From DASWVC01 sp036401335 (GTDB lineage Bacteria > Verrucomicrobiota > Verrucomicrobiia > Chthoniobacterales > JAFAMB01): a DNA stretch of 64,000 nucleotides. This document shows positions 9,077 through 18,417 of this stretch, piece after piece. Each line of letters starts with the position of its first letter. Position 1 is the stretch's first letter. The translations under genes and the position numbers were made by a program. The notes beneath the pieces were generated by a model. That model was not told the origin of the DNA. It saw only the letters and a list, made by a program, of their open reading frames with translations, and did no database searches. Location of the stretch: the NCBI GenBank assembly GCA_036401335.1, contig DASWVC010000033.1, positions 3,712 to 67,711 on the forward strand. Direction: 5' to 3'.

Positions 9077-9706
9077 ATGGCACACCATTCGGAACCACAG
9101 ATCTACCTCATTCGGCATGGCGAGACCGAATGGGCGCGCGACGGCCGGCACACCGGCCAGTCCGACATTCCGCTCACGGAGACCGGTCGGGAACAGGCTG
9201 GCTTTCTCAGGCCCGTTTTTGATGACGTGACGTTCAAGGCCATTCTCAGCAGCCCCCTCCAACGGTCCATCGAGACGACCCGGCTGGCCGGCCTTGGCGA
9301 CCGCGTCGAGACGGTGGACGACCTTCGCGAGTGGGATTATGGCGACTATGAAGGCGTGACGACCAAGGACATCCGGAAGATGGTGCCTGACTGGACGGTG
9401 TTTACCCATCCGTGCCCGAACGGCGAAACCATCGTGCAGGTCAGCGCGCGTGCTGACCGGGTCATTGCGCGAATCCGAAACCTCGACGGCAATGTGGCCC
9501 TGTTCTCCCACGGCCATTACCTGCGCGTGCTTGCGGCGCGGTGGCTGGGGGCCGATCCGCACCTGGGCCGGCACCTGTTGCTGGGCACCAGCACGCTTTC
9601 AATTCTCAGCTACGAGCATGGATATCCCGTGATCAAGACGTGGAACGGACCTCTTATCACCGCAGCGTGTGCCGCCCCTTGGACGCGACAAAGCGTGCCG
9701 CATTGA
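9077..9706 (+). CDS. histidine phosphatase family protein
   Basis: 209-residue protein of the phosphoglycerate-mutase-like branch. The phospho-accepting His14 is in LIRHGETEW and the second catalytic histidine in LFSHGHYLRVLA. TGQSDIPLTETGREQA and SSPLQRSIETT are typical of small phosphatases of the GpmB/CobC type. The start at 9077 is chosen by the family N-terminus; 9029 (MTDSPTRT, with AAGG close upstream) is an alternative with a slightly better ribosome site. The substrate is not inferable. Confidence 0.88.
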   Translation: MAHHSEPQIYLIRHGETEWARDGRHTGQSDIPLTETGREQAGFLRPVFDDVTFKAILSSPLQRSIETTRLAGLGDRVETVDDLREWDYGDYEGVTTKDIRKMVPDWTVFTHPCPNGETIVQVSARADRVIARIRNLDGNVALFSHGHYLRVLAARWLGADPHLGRHLLLGTSTLSILSYEHGYPVIKTWNGPLITAACAAPWTRQSVPH

Positions 9707-9831
9707 AGCCATGAACAGCCATGCCTGAAGCATAGGCGCTCCGGGACCACTCGACGGACACAGGTTGGCGGTCACTGATTTTGGAGTTTGGCATCCTTTA
9801 CGGCCAGGATTTTGGGCACCGCCGGGGGATT

Positions 9832-11103
9832 TTACCGGATCTCCCTGCCGCGAAAATAGTCCCAGAGCGCTTCCGGCAGTTTCACGGCACCGTCGGCTTG
9901 CTGGTGCGTTTCCAACACGGCCACAAAAAGGCGGGCGAGGGCAGTGCCGGAGCCGTTCAGGGTATGGCAGAAACGGTTCTTGCCGGCAGCGTCCTTGAAC
10001 CGAAGGTTCATGCGGCGCGCCTGGAAATCCTCGCAGTTGGAGCAACTGGATACTTCCAGGAATCGATTCTGGCCGGGAGCCCACACTTCGATGTCGTAGG
10101 TCTTGGCCGCGGCAAAGCCGAGGTCGCCGGTGCAGAGCTCAATGACGCGGTAGGGCAGCCCAAGAAGTTGAAGAACCCGCTCCGCATCGGCTGTCAGTGA
10201 TTCCAGTTCTGCAAACGACGTTTCCGGCGTGGCGATCTTCACCAGTTCCACCTTATCAAACTGGTGCACCCGGATGATTCCCCGCGTGTCTTTGCCGGCT
10301 GCACCCGCTTCGCGCCGGAAGCAGGGGGTGTGGGCCACAAAACGCTTTGGCAGGGAGTCAAGGGGCAGGATCTCATCGCGATGAAAGTTCGTCACCGGAA
10401 CTTCGGCCGTCGGGATCAGGAACAGGTCACCGCCTTCGGTGGCGTAGGCTTCGTCCTCAAATTTTGGCAGCTGACCCGTGCCGACCATGCACTCGCGCCG
10501 GACCAGGTAGGGGGGGCTTACTTCGGTGTACCCGTGCCGCTCGCTGTGCAGGTCCAGGAGAAACTGAATGAGCGCCCGCTGGAGGCGCGCCCCGCGGTTT
10601 GCGAAAAATACAAAGCCGCTGCCGCTCAGCTTGGCTGCCCGTTCAAAATCAATCAGCTTTAACCGGGTCGCGATCTCCACGTGATCGAGGGCGGGGAAGG
10701 CCGGGGCGGGTACGTCGCCCCAGCTCCGGACAACGGGGTTATCCGCAGCTTCCCTTCCGACCGGGACGTCCGGGTGAGGCAGGTTCGGCAGGTTGAGGAT
10801 GAGGGTTCGTTGCCGGTCATCCGCCAGGGAGACCTTTCCCTCCAGCAAAGTGATCTGTTCCGCCAGCCCGTGCACCTCCGCCTCCAGTTCACTGCTGTCC
10901 GCATTCCGTGCGCGCCTCGCGCCAACCTCTTTGCTCAGGCGTTTCCGGTCGGCATTCAACTTCTGCAGCTCGGTCTCATGGCGCCGGCGTTCGGCGTCCA
11001 CGCCCAGGACGACGTCTACCTGGTCGCCCAGCCCGGGCTGTCGCGCGTTTAGCCGCTCCCGGACGTCGTCAGGTTTTTCTCTCAGCAGCCGAATGTCGAG
11101 CAT
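9832..11103 (-). CDS. serS: seryl-tRNA synthetase
   Basis: 423-residue class II synthetase. An N-terminal antiparallel coiled-coil arm covers about 25-105. Motif 2 is in TPCFRREAGAAGKDTRG and motif 3 in LNGSGTALARLFVAVLE; TAEVPVTNFHRDEIL and SSCSNCEDFQARRMNLRF are typical. The start at 11103 (MLDIRLLREKPDDV) is the universal SerS N-terminus. It is convergent with the histidine phosphatase gene; the 125-bp gap between them shows no clear terminator. Confidence 0.97.
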   Translation of the reverse strand: MLDIRLLREKPDDVRERLNARQPGLGDQVDVVLGVDAERRRHETELQKLNADRKRLSKEVGARRARNADSSELEAEVHGLAEQITLLEGKVSLADDRQRTLILNLPNLPHPDVPVGREAADNPVVRSWGDVPAPAFPALDHVEIATRLKLIDFERAAKLSGSGFVFFANRGARLQRALIQFLLDLHSERHGYTEVSPPYLVRRECMVGTGQLPKFEDEAYATEGGDLFLIPTAEVPVTNFHRDEILPLDSLPKRFVAHTPCFRREAGAAGKDTRGIIRVHQFDKVELVKIATPETSFAELESLTADAERVLQLLGLPYRVIELCTGDLGFAAAKTYDIEVWAPGQNRFLEVSSCSNCEDFQARRMNLRFKDAAGKNRFCHTLNGSGTALARLFVAVLETHQQADGAVKLPEALWDYFRGREIR

Positions 11104-11239
11104 GCCTTGGCTATAACCGAAGATCCCGGTCAGTAAAGGCCGGAGAGACGGACGGCTTCGAGGGTTGCGGCGCTGGCCTGCTTCAATAGCGGCACACCGT
11201 GGGCGGGATTGTTTCGGCGAACGGGTGAGAGTTCGGGGA

Positions 11240-11340
11240 GGTGCGCGCCCTGCCGTAGGGCGGTGAAGGACCCGATACATGTGCGCACCCCGATACCCCG
11301 GCCGGCGTGGGACGGCCAGCCCTACCGGGCCGGCTTCTCC
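11240..11340. repeat. short palindromic repeat-like sequence upstream of serS
   Basis: The gap between the DUF72 gene and serS contains GCCGTAGGGCGGTGAAGGAC, related to the REP-like units at 27.7, 40.5 and 62.9 kb. It also contains a stretch around 11297-11336 whose arms (CGGCCGGCGTGGG and CCCTACCGGGCCGG) are loosely self-complementary. No gene is seen in 11104-11321. Confidence 0.4.
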
Positions 11341-12278
11341 GTCAGGGCCCAGATTGTGCGCAGGGCGTTCCCTTCCAGCCGGTTGTTGATGTAGACAAAA
11401 ACCGGTTTGTGTTGTTCCAGGGCCACCTCCCAGATCAAGCGGCGGCCGGCATGACGGGCCGACCGATCAACCTCCCTGGTTTCTACATAGGGACTGAAAT
11501 CCTGGACTGCCTCCTCGTAGGCCCGGCCCGGAGTGAGCAGCAGGCGGGCGGCGGCGAAGTCGGCAGTGTCGCTGCCCGTCAGGGCAAGTTGCTCCTCAGC
11601 GGATGGCATCCGGGTCCATTGATTGTAGACGTGAGCGACGTTGTGGCGCCGGAGCAAGGCAAAGTACGTCGATTGCAGAAAACCGGGCGTGCGGATCTCC
11701 ACCCCATAATTCCATCCGCGTGGGAGGGCGCCCAGGAACTCATCCAGGACGAGCAGGAACTGCTCTGCGGCCGCGGCGTCACCCGGTCGGAACTCCGAGA
11801 ATTCGAAAATCAGCACGCCAACCTGTTGCCGGTGTGGAACCAGCGGTTTCAGGTAATGGTCGACGAAATACTCCGCATCGAGGTAATGGGGATTCACCAG
11901 ACCTGCGTGGGTGCCAAACCGGGGCAGCTTCGGGTAGCGCTGAAGGGTGATTGTATCCGTTACCTTGAAGGTAAAACGGAAGCCCGCGTCCACTTGGCTG
12001 CACAACTTCTCCAGGTAACGGGCATCCGGGAATTTGTAGTAACCGGCGTCCACACAGACCGAGCGGAAGAACAGCGCGTATTCAGCGAGGCATTCCTCCT
12101 CGAAACGCCGTTCCGAATACCGCCCCCGAGCCTCGTACCTGGAACGGTCGTAAAGTAGCCCCAGCCATCCCGGGTATTTCCAGGAAGACGTGCCCACCCA
12201 GGCCCCTTTGGCCGCCATTCCGGCCAACCGCTCGCCCATGGCTTCGCGGTCAAAGTCTGGTCCAAAGAGGTCAAGCAT
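11322..12278 (-). CDS. DUF72 domain protein (YecE type)
   Basis: 318-residue DUF72 protein, TIM-barrel-like, function not established. Conserved pieces: WVGTSSWKYPGW near residue 30, FRFTFKVTDTITL, GVLIFEFSEF, YGVEIRTPGFL and the final VFVYINNRLEGNA. The start (MLDLFGPDFDREAMG) gives the longer N-terminal form. It follows the NlpC/P60 gene by 46 bp on the same strand. Confidence 0.88.
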   Translation of the reverse strand: MLDLFGPDFDREAMGERLAGMAAKGAWVGTSSWKYPGWLGLLYDRSRYEARGRYSERRFEEECLAEYALFFRSVCVDAGYYKFPDARYLEKLCSQVDAGFRFTFKVTDTITLQRYPKLPRFGTHAGLVNPHYLDAEYFVDHYLKPLVPHRQQVGVLIFEFSEFRPGDAAAAEQFLLVLDEFLGALPRGWNYGVEIRTPGFLQSTYFALLRRHNVAHVYNQWTRMPSAEEQLALTGSDTADFAAARLLLTPGRAYEEAVQDFSPYVETREVDRSARHAGRRLIWEVALEQHKPVFVYINNRLEGNALRTIWALTEKPAR

Positions 12279-12324
12279 CGGTGGTGTTTCTCAGCGGCGG
12301 CCAGCGTGCGTGAAGGCAGGATCG

Positions 12325-13137
12325 TCAGTCACCATCCGACAAAGGCTCCTGCTGGTGTGGGGTGGAGGACGGCCGGACGGCCCCGTGAGGTGCTGGTTTG
12401 TTGTCGACGAGATCCCCTGGCCGCGCACCGGGAATCGTGGCATACCCTTCAAATTTCGGGGTACGGCCGGGATCGCCGGTTGCGGGTTGCCCGGAGGGCA
12501 GTTTGAAATCAAAGACGCTTACTCCAAACTGCCGGACGCCGGCGTAGGACCGTCCCTCACTGGCACCGACCATCAGCGGTTTGCCGGATTGTTTGCCGGT
12601 GCCCAGGTAAATCATAACGTGCGTGATCGGCACGTCCCTTTTGATCGTGTAGGTTCCCGACCAAAACAGGAGGTCCCCTGGTCTAAGGGCTGCCAAGGCT
12701 CCCGGATCCTGCATGGAGTGGAAATCGCCGTGTTTACGCACCCAGAGGTACTGCTCACTGGAGTCCCGGGGCACCTCGGCGAAACCGGCCTGCTGAAGCA
12801 CGAAAGAAACGAAGCCGGAACAATCCATGCCCCCTTTCGCGGGGTCGTCTGATCCGTACGTGTAGGCCAGGTTTCGCTCGGTGAGCGCGAGCGCTTCGCG
12901 CAAAACGGCCTGAACCTTGGAGGGCTGGTCTGCCAGTTCCTTTAGTTCCTCCGGTTTCAGGCTGGTCACCCGAGTTCCGGTTTTCTCTCCGGCACGGCCG
13001 GCCGCTTCTGCGTTATCCGCCGAAGTGGCTTCCGACGAAGCGGCGGGAACGTCGCCCGGGTTCCGTGCCGCCTTTGCACCTTTGAGGGTAAAGGCGGCCA
13101 TGGTCACGGCTGCCGCGAGGGTTACGGTCCTCTTCAT
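12325..13137 (-). CDS. NlpC/P60 family secreted cysteine hydrolase
   Basis: 270 residues with a probable signal peptide (1-23), a low-complexity linker (about 24-55) and an NlpC/P60 domain that usually cleaves peptidoglycan stem peptides. Catalytic Cys106 is in GGMDCSGFV and His173 in ITHVMIYLG. A proline-rich tail follows. Its ATG overlaps the M20 peptidase stop (ATGA), so the two are translationally coupled. The pairing suggests a role in peptide or wall-fragment turnover (inference). Confidence 0.9.
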   Translation of the reverse strand: MKRTVTLAAAVTMAAFTLKGAKAARNPGDVPAASSEATSADNAEAAGRAGEKTGTRVTSLKPEELKELADQPSKVQAVLREALALTERNLAYTYGSDDPAKGGMDCSGFVSFVLQQAGFAEVPRDSSEQYLWVRKHGDFHSMQDPGALAALRPGDLLFWSGTYTIKRDVPITHVMIYLGTGKQSGKPLMVGASEGRSYAGVRQFGVSVFDFKLPSGQPATGDPGRTPKFEGYATIPGARPGDLVDNKPAPHGAVRPSSTPHQQEPLSDGD

Positions 13138-14465
13138 CTCACCTCGGCCAAGGCTTCAAGCAGGTTTTGGTTCAGACGAATGCCCGCATGAAAGTTTTCG
13201 ATTGAAAAGCTTTCATTGGGTGAATGCACTTTACAGTCCGGCAGGGCAAGGCCCAACAGCAGGGTGTCAACCCCCAGAACATCCTTAAAGGTCTGGGTGA
13301 TTGGCACGCTGCCACCTTCACGAATGAACGCCGTCTCACGGCCAAACGTGCGTTCCAAGGCTTTCTGGGCCGCGATGCCAAAACCGGTGTCCGGCCGCAC
13401 CAGGTAAGGCTTGCCGTCGTGCTGGAAAATAATATCCAGGTTCACCGTAGCCGGGCAAAGGTCGCGGATGAACGCCGTCACGGCCGTGTAAATCTCGTCG
13501 GGATCCTGGTCGGGCACCAACCGAAAGGAGAGTTTGGCGAAAGCGCGGCCGGGGATAATGGTTTTTGGCCCTTCGCCCAAATAGCCGCTTCCGAAACCAT
13601 TGACCTCTGCAGTCGGGCGTGCCCAGACCCGCTCAAGGGTCGAGTAACCTTCTTCGCCAAACAAATGGGGGGAGCCCGCGTTTTCCAGCCATTGCTCGTC
13701 CGTGACAGGCAGTTTTGCCCATAGATCCCGCTCCCAACTTTCCAATGGCCGCACCCGGTCGTAAAAGCCGGGAACCTTTATCCGGCCGTGAGAATCGTGC
13801 AACGCCCCCACCATCCGGCCGAGTTCGGTGGCTGGATTCGCCACCGATCCTCCGAAGATGCCGGAATGAAGGTCGGCGGCCGGCCCCCGGAGCCGGACCT
13901 CCAGGCACACGATGCCGCGCAGGCCATAGGTAAACGTGGGAATACCCGGCGCGATCATGCCAGTGTCCGAGACTGCCACGACGTCGACCGGGAACCGCTC
14001 CCGCTGCATGCGCAACACTTGTTCGAGGTGCGGGCTGCCCGTTTCTTCTTCGCCTTCGATCAAAAAAATCACGTTAACGGGCAGATCACCCTGATGTCGC
14101 AGTACCTGTTCGACGCCGAGCAGGTGAGCCAGGATTTGTCCCTTGTTGTCCGTGGCGCCGCGCGCGTAAAGTTTGTCGCCTTTCACGGTGGGCTCGAACG
14201 GGGGCGAATCCCACAGCTCCAACGGGTCCGCCGGTTGGACGTCGTAATGGCCGTAGATCAGGACGGTCTTGCGGCCCGGCCGCGGCTCGTTGCGGGCAAT
14301 GACCACCGGGTTACCGGGTGTGGCCACGGTTTCAGCGGCCAAACCGGCTTGCTCCAACCGCGCCTGGAGCCACGCCGCGCATGCTTGAACGTCGGCCTTG
14401 AACTGGAGATCAGCCGAGATTGAAGGAAAGCGGAGAAACGCGAAAAGGTCGTCGAGGGGATTCAT
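13134..14465 (-). CDS. M20 family metallopeptidase (dipeptidase type)
   Basis: 443-residue zinc peptidase of the M20A/dipeptidase group. Ligand motifs: VLIYGHYDVQP (His, Asp), YARGATDNKGQ (Asp), IEGEEETGSP (Glu pair) and a C-terminal HSPNESF (His). The dimerisation lid lies in the middle (GLRGIVCLEVRLRGPAADLHSG). It is probably cytoplasmic, since no signal peptide is seen. First gene of a minus-strand pair with NlpC/P60, divergent from smc. Confidence 0.92.
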   Translation of the reverse strand: MNPLDDLFAFLRFPSISADLQFKADVQACAAWLQARLEQAGLAAETVATPGNPVVIARNEPRPGRKTVLIYGHYDVQPADPLELWDSPPFEPTVKGDKLYARGATDNKGQILAHLLGVEQVLRHQGDLPVNVIFLIEGEEETGSPHLEQVLRMQRERFPVDVVAVSDTGMIAPGIPTFTYGLRGIVCLEVRLRGPAADLHSGIFGGSVANPATELGRMVGALHDSHGRIKVPGFYDRVRPLESWERDLWAKLPVTDEQWLENAGSPHLFGEEGYSTLERVWARPTAEVNGFGSGYLGEGPKTIIPGRAFAKLSFRLVPDQDPDEIYTAVTAFIRDLCPATVNLDIIFQHDGKPYLVRPDTGFGIAAQKALERTFGRETAFIREGGSVPITQTFKDVLGVDTLLLGLALPDCKVHSPNESFSIENFHAGIRLNQNLLEALAEVR

Positions 14466-14696
14466 CGGTGCGGAAGCAACAAACCACAGTGCCGTCGCGT
14501 CGACCAGTGAGCATATTAGCTTCGGAAAGCCGGTTTTAAGCGGATGAAACTAACGCCGGCACGCGTTGAGGGCCGTGGAAATCGGGCCACCTTGCAACCC
14601 AACATCTTGGGGTGCTGACGTCGGAACCAGCCATAAATGGTATTTTCGCTTGAGCGCGCCTCCTCCGGCTTATACGCTTGCACCGGTCGAGCCGTT

Positions 14697-17600
14697 ATGT
14701 ACCTGAAATCGTTAGAGCTTCTGGGCTTCAAGTCGTTTGCCCATAAGACCACTTTGAACTTGCACCCCGGAGTTACGGCGATCGTCGGGCCGAACGGCTG
14801 CGGCAAAAGCAACGTGCTTGACGCGATCCGCTGGGTTTTGGGCGAGCAATCCGCAAAAGCGCTGCGGGGTGGAGAAATGGCCGACGTGATCTTTAGCGGG
14901 ACCGACAGCAAACAGGGAGTTGGTCTAGCGGAAGTGTCCCTGACGTTTGCCGACTGCGAGAAGGAACTCGGGGTGGATTACCACGAAGTCTGCATTACCC
15001 GCCGGGTTTACCGGGATGGCGGCTCCGATTACCTGCTTAACCGCACGCCATGCCGGCTTAAAGACATTCAGATGCTGTTTATGGACACCGGCATTGGCCG
15101 GTCGGCCTACTCGATCATGGAGCAGGGCCGCATTGATCAGATTTTAAGCTCCCGGCCGGAAGACCGCCGGGCCATTTTCGAGGAGGCGGCCGGGATCACG
15201 AAGTACAAAGCGCAGAGGAAGGAGGCATTGCGGAAACTGGAGTACACGGATGCCAACCTGATCCGGCTTGCGGACATCATGAAGGAGGTCAAGCGCCAGA
15301 TCGCGTCGCTGCAGCGCCAGGCGGGCAAAGCCCGACGCTACCAGGCGCTGCTTGAGGAACTGCGGGTGCTGGACCTGCACTTAAGCCGGCGGGCTGAGGA
15401 GGGCCTCTCGCTCGCGATCGCCGAGACCGAACAGGAGGCCGCTCGCTGCCGTGCCAATCAACATTCAGTGGGGAAAAGTGTGGACTCCGAGGAATCCGGC
15501 CTGTCGAAACGGCGCCAGGAACTGGAAACCCTGGAGGCGCGCACGCTGGAGGCCTGGCAGCGCGTCCAGGACCTGAAAGGTCAGGCCGATGCCGTGGCGG
15601 GGCGCATCGGATTCAATGAAGAGCGCATCCGCGAGGCGGAACACCTCGCCAGGCGTGCGGAAGCGGAGGTCGCGGCGGCCGAAGAAAAGCTTCAGATTCA
15701 GCGGCGCCAACTCGACGACACGGACCATCAACTCGTCGAGGTTTCTGGCACTCTAAAGGCGGAGGAACAACAGCTCCTGCTCCAGCAAAAGGAGGTGAAT
15801 GACCTTCGTGGCCGGCGGTTGGAGCGAGAGAAGTCGACGCTCGAATTCCAGCGGCAGGTGCAACAAAAAGAAAGCCGGGTTGCGACGCTGCGGGGCGATC
15901 TCGCCAGCACGGTGGGCCAGCGTGAGGCGGGCGAGACACGTCTGGGGTTGCTGGGGCAGGAACTGGATCAATCAGTTGCGGCGCGGGACCGCCTTGTCGC
16001 CCAGGCAGCGGAAACGCGCACCCGGCTGGAGGAGGCGCAGGCGCACGCGCAACACTGCCGGAACGGGTTGAAGGATGCGGAACACGGGTTGCTTCAGGTC
16101 CAGAAAGAATTGCAGGCATCCGAACGGGAGGTCGTGGCAGCCCAACGCAACCTGACCGAGCGCGAATCCAAACTGGAAGTGCTCCGCCAGCTGAATGAAG
16201 AAGGGGCCGGCCTGGGAACCGGCACCCAAGCGGTACTGAAAGGACTCGACAACCCTCAGCTTTACCGGAACGCACTGATCGGCGCCGTCGCAAATTTCCT
16301 GGAAGTACCGAGCGATCTGATCCCGGCCGTCGAAGCGGCGTTGGGGCAGCATCTCCAGGCCATCCTCGTCGCCGACCCGACCGTCGCCGAGGCGATGGCG
16401 AAAAGCTTAACCCGAGGAAGGTACGGCCGGGCCTCCATCCTGCCGGCCAACTTTCTCCGCCAACCCGGGTCGGTGCAGGGTCAGATGCTGCCGGAAGGAA
16501 GCCTCGGTTGGTTGCTCGACCGGATCAAGGTGCAACCTCAGGTCGCGTCGCTTCTCAATCGGCTCCTCGCACCGGTAGCCCTTGCAGCAGACCTGGCAAC
16601 CGCCTTCCGGATCAAGCGTACCTCGCCGGACCTTGCCGTGGTCACCTTGGACGGGGAGTTGATCACAGAGGCCGGCATGGTGTCAGCCGGCCAGGTCGGG
16701 GAAGGCCAGTCTTCCATTTTTCGGCGAAAGGTCCAGATGCGCGCGCTCACGTCTGAATGCGCCGGCTTGACCGCGGCAATCGCGGAATGCCGGGCCAGGC
16801 GCGAGCACCTTGCGGCGCAATCTGAATCCGCGGCGACCCAGGTTGCCAAGGCCAGGGACGAGGCCCAGAGCGCAGAGGTCGCTGCTTCGAGTCTTCAAGG
16901 CACGCTTTCCTTGCTGGATCGCGAACTTCGCGAATCCGAGGGCAAGGTGAAAAGTTTGTCGTGGGAAAAGAACACCACCCAACAACGCCTGGAAACCGCG
17001 GCGGCTCGCGTTTCCGTGGTGGAGCAGGAATTACGCGCACACCTGGAGCAAGTGACGGCTTTCCAAGAACACGTGACCACATTGGCGCGCGAAGTTGAGC
17101 TGTTGCGCTCCGATGAGGATGCCCTGGCTGAGGTCCTCAACGCGTTAAAAGTCCGCGTCGCCACGGAACGGCAGCGAAAAGAGAACCTCGAACGGCAGCG
17201 CCAACCCCTGGCGTTGCGGGTGGGGGAATTGAGCGAGGTGATCCGGCAACGCGGGCAGGATTTGGCCGGTTACCGTCACCGGAGCGGTCACCTCCGGGAA
17301 GAAAACGACCGGCTGAGGGAGCAGTCCGTGGAACGTGATTGCCTTCAAAAAGAAGCGGCGGCCAACGTGGCCAGGTTGCAGGCGGAACGGGCCGAGCGCC
17401 TCGGTGCGGTTGATACGGTGGAGCAAACGCTTCGGCAACTGCGCAAAGAATGGTCTGAGTGGCAGGAGCGCCGGTCTCAGGAAGAATTGAAGCAGACCCA
17501 ACTGGGCCTTCGGCTGGAACGGGTGCGGGAACACGTAGCGCACCGTTACCAACTGGACCTCACCGCGTTCGAGCCGGATTGGCCGGCGTTTCGGACGGCA

Positions 17601-18371
17601 ATCCAGGAGCAGCGGGACCGGCTGTCAGCCCCGTCCGGGCAGCCCGCCGCTGAAGATCCCGTCGATTGGGACTTCGTTCAGCAAGCCGTGGCGGAAATGA
17701 CGGAGCGCCTCGATGCCATGGGCCCGGTGAACCTCGAATCCATTCAGGAATACGATGAGCTTGAGGAACGACAACGGTTTTTGGACGAGCAGCACGAAGA
17801 TTTGATCAAGTCCAAAGCCGAGCTCCTTAAGGTAATCAGCAAGATCAACGAAACCACCACCGCGCTTTTCGCCGAGACGTTTGCGCAGGTGCGACGGAAC
17901 TTTGAAGGAATGTTTGTCGAACTTTTCGGTGGCGGCAAAGCCAACCTGCTTTTGGTCGACGATGCAGACCCGTTGGAAAGCGGCATCGAAATCATCGCCA
18001 AACCGCCGGGGAAACAACTGCAGTCCATCTCCCTGCTGTCGGGTGGTGAGAAGACGATGACGGCGGTAGCGCTGCTGTTCTCCATCTATATGGTTAAACC
18101 GAGTCCGTTTTGCGTCCTGGACGAGATGGACGCGCCTTTGGACGAATCCAACATCGACCGGTTCATCAGGATTTTGGAGCGATTTGTCGCGCAGAGTCAG
18201 TTCGTTGTCATCACCCATAACAAACGCACCATCGCCAAGGCGGACGTGCTGTACGGGGTCACGATGGAAGAGCATGGCATTAGCAAGCTCGTCGGCGTGC
18301 GCCTGACCAGGCGTGACGGTGCCCGAGGGCAGGAGGAACCTGCCGACGAGAGAACGGCCGTGACTGCGTGA
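14697..18371 (+). CDS. smc: chromosome segregation protein SMC
   Basis: 1224-residue SMC ATPase of the condensin that organises the nucleoid. Walker A GPNGCGKSN (31-39), two long coiled coils (about 165-500 and 690-1010), a hinge near 515-660 (GAVANFLEVPSDLIPAVEAALG), the signature LLSGGEKTMTA and Walker B FCVLDEMDAPLDESN are all present. The start at 14697 (MYLKSLELLGFKSF) is canonical. TTGAGC at 14650 and TATACG at 14671 could be a promoter but their spacing is short (15 bp). Convergent with ispG. Confidence 0.97.
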   Translation: MYLKSLELLGFKSFAHKTTLNLHPGVTAIVGPNGCGKSNVLDAIRWVLGEQSAKALRGGEMADVIFSGTDSKQGVGLAEVSLTFADCEKELGVDYHEVCITRRVYRDGGSDYLLNRTPCRLKDIQMLFMDTGIGRSAYSIMEQGRIDQILSSRPEDRRAIFEEAAGITKYKAQRKEALRKLEYTDANLIRLADIMKEVKRQIASLQRQAGKARRYQALLEELRVLDLHLSRRAEEGLSLAIAETEQEAARCRANQHSVGKSVDSEESGLSKRRQELETLEARTLEAWQRVQDLKGQADAVAGRIGFNEERIREAEHLARRAEAEVAAAEEKLQIQRRQLDDTDHQLVEVSGTLKAEEQQLLLQQKEVNDLRGRRLEREKSTLEFQRQVQQKESRVATLRGDLASTVGQREAGETRLGLLGQELDQSVAARDRLVAQAAETRTRLEEAQAHAQHCRNGLKDAEHGLLQVQKELQASEREVVAAQRNLTERESKLEVLRQLNEEGAGLGTGTQAVLKGLDNPQLYRNALIGAVANFLEVPSDLIPAVEAALGQHLQAILVADPTVAEAMAKSLTRGRYGRASILPANFLRQPGSVQGQMLPEGSLGWLLDRIKVQPQVASLLNRLLAPVALAADLATAFRIKRTSPDLAVVTLDGELITEAGMVSAGQVGEGQSSIFRRKVQMRALTSECAGLTAAIAECRARREHLAAQSESAATQVAKARDEAQSAEVAASSLQGTLSLLDRELRESEGKVKSLSWEKNTTQQRLETAAARVSVVEQELRAHLEQVTAFQEHVTTLAREVELLRSDEDALAEVLNALKVRVATERQRKENLERQRQPLALRVGELSEVIRQRGQDLAGYRHRSGHLREENDRLREQSVERDCLQKEAAANVARLQAERAERLGAVDTVEQTLRQLRKEWSEWQERRSQEELKQTQLGLRLERVREHVAHRYQLDLTAFEPDWPAFRTAIQEQRDRLSAPSGQPAAEDPVDWDFVQQAVAEMTERLDAMGPVNLESIQEYDELEERQRFLDEQHEDLIKSKAELLKVISKINETTTALFAETFAQVRRNFEGMFVELFGGGKANLLLVDDADPLESGIEIIAKPPGKQLQSISLLSGGEKTMTAVALLFSIYMVKPSPFCVLDEMDAPLDESNIDRFIRILERFVAQSQFVVITHNKRTIAKADVLYGVTMEEHGISKLVGVRLTRRDGARGQEEPADERTAVTA

Positions 18372-18417
18372 CCGATGAAAACCGTGAGTCTTTCCTGAAG
18401 GGCCCACGCCGATGCTT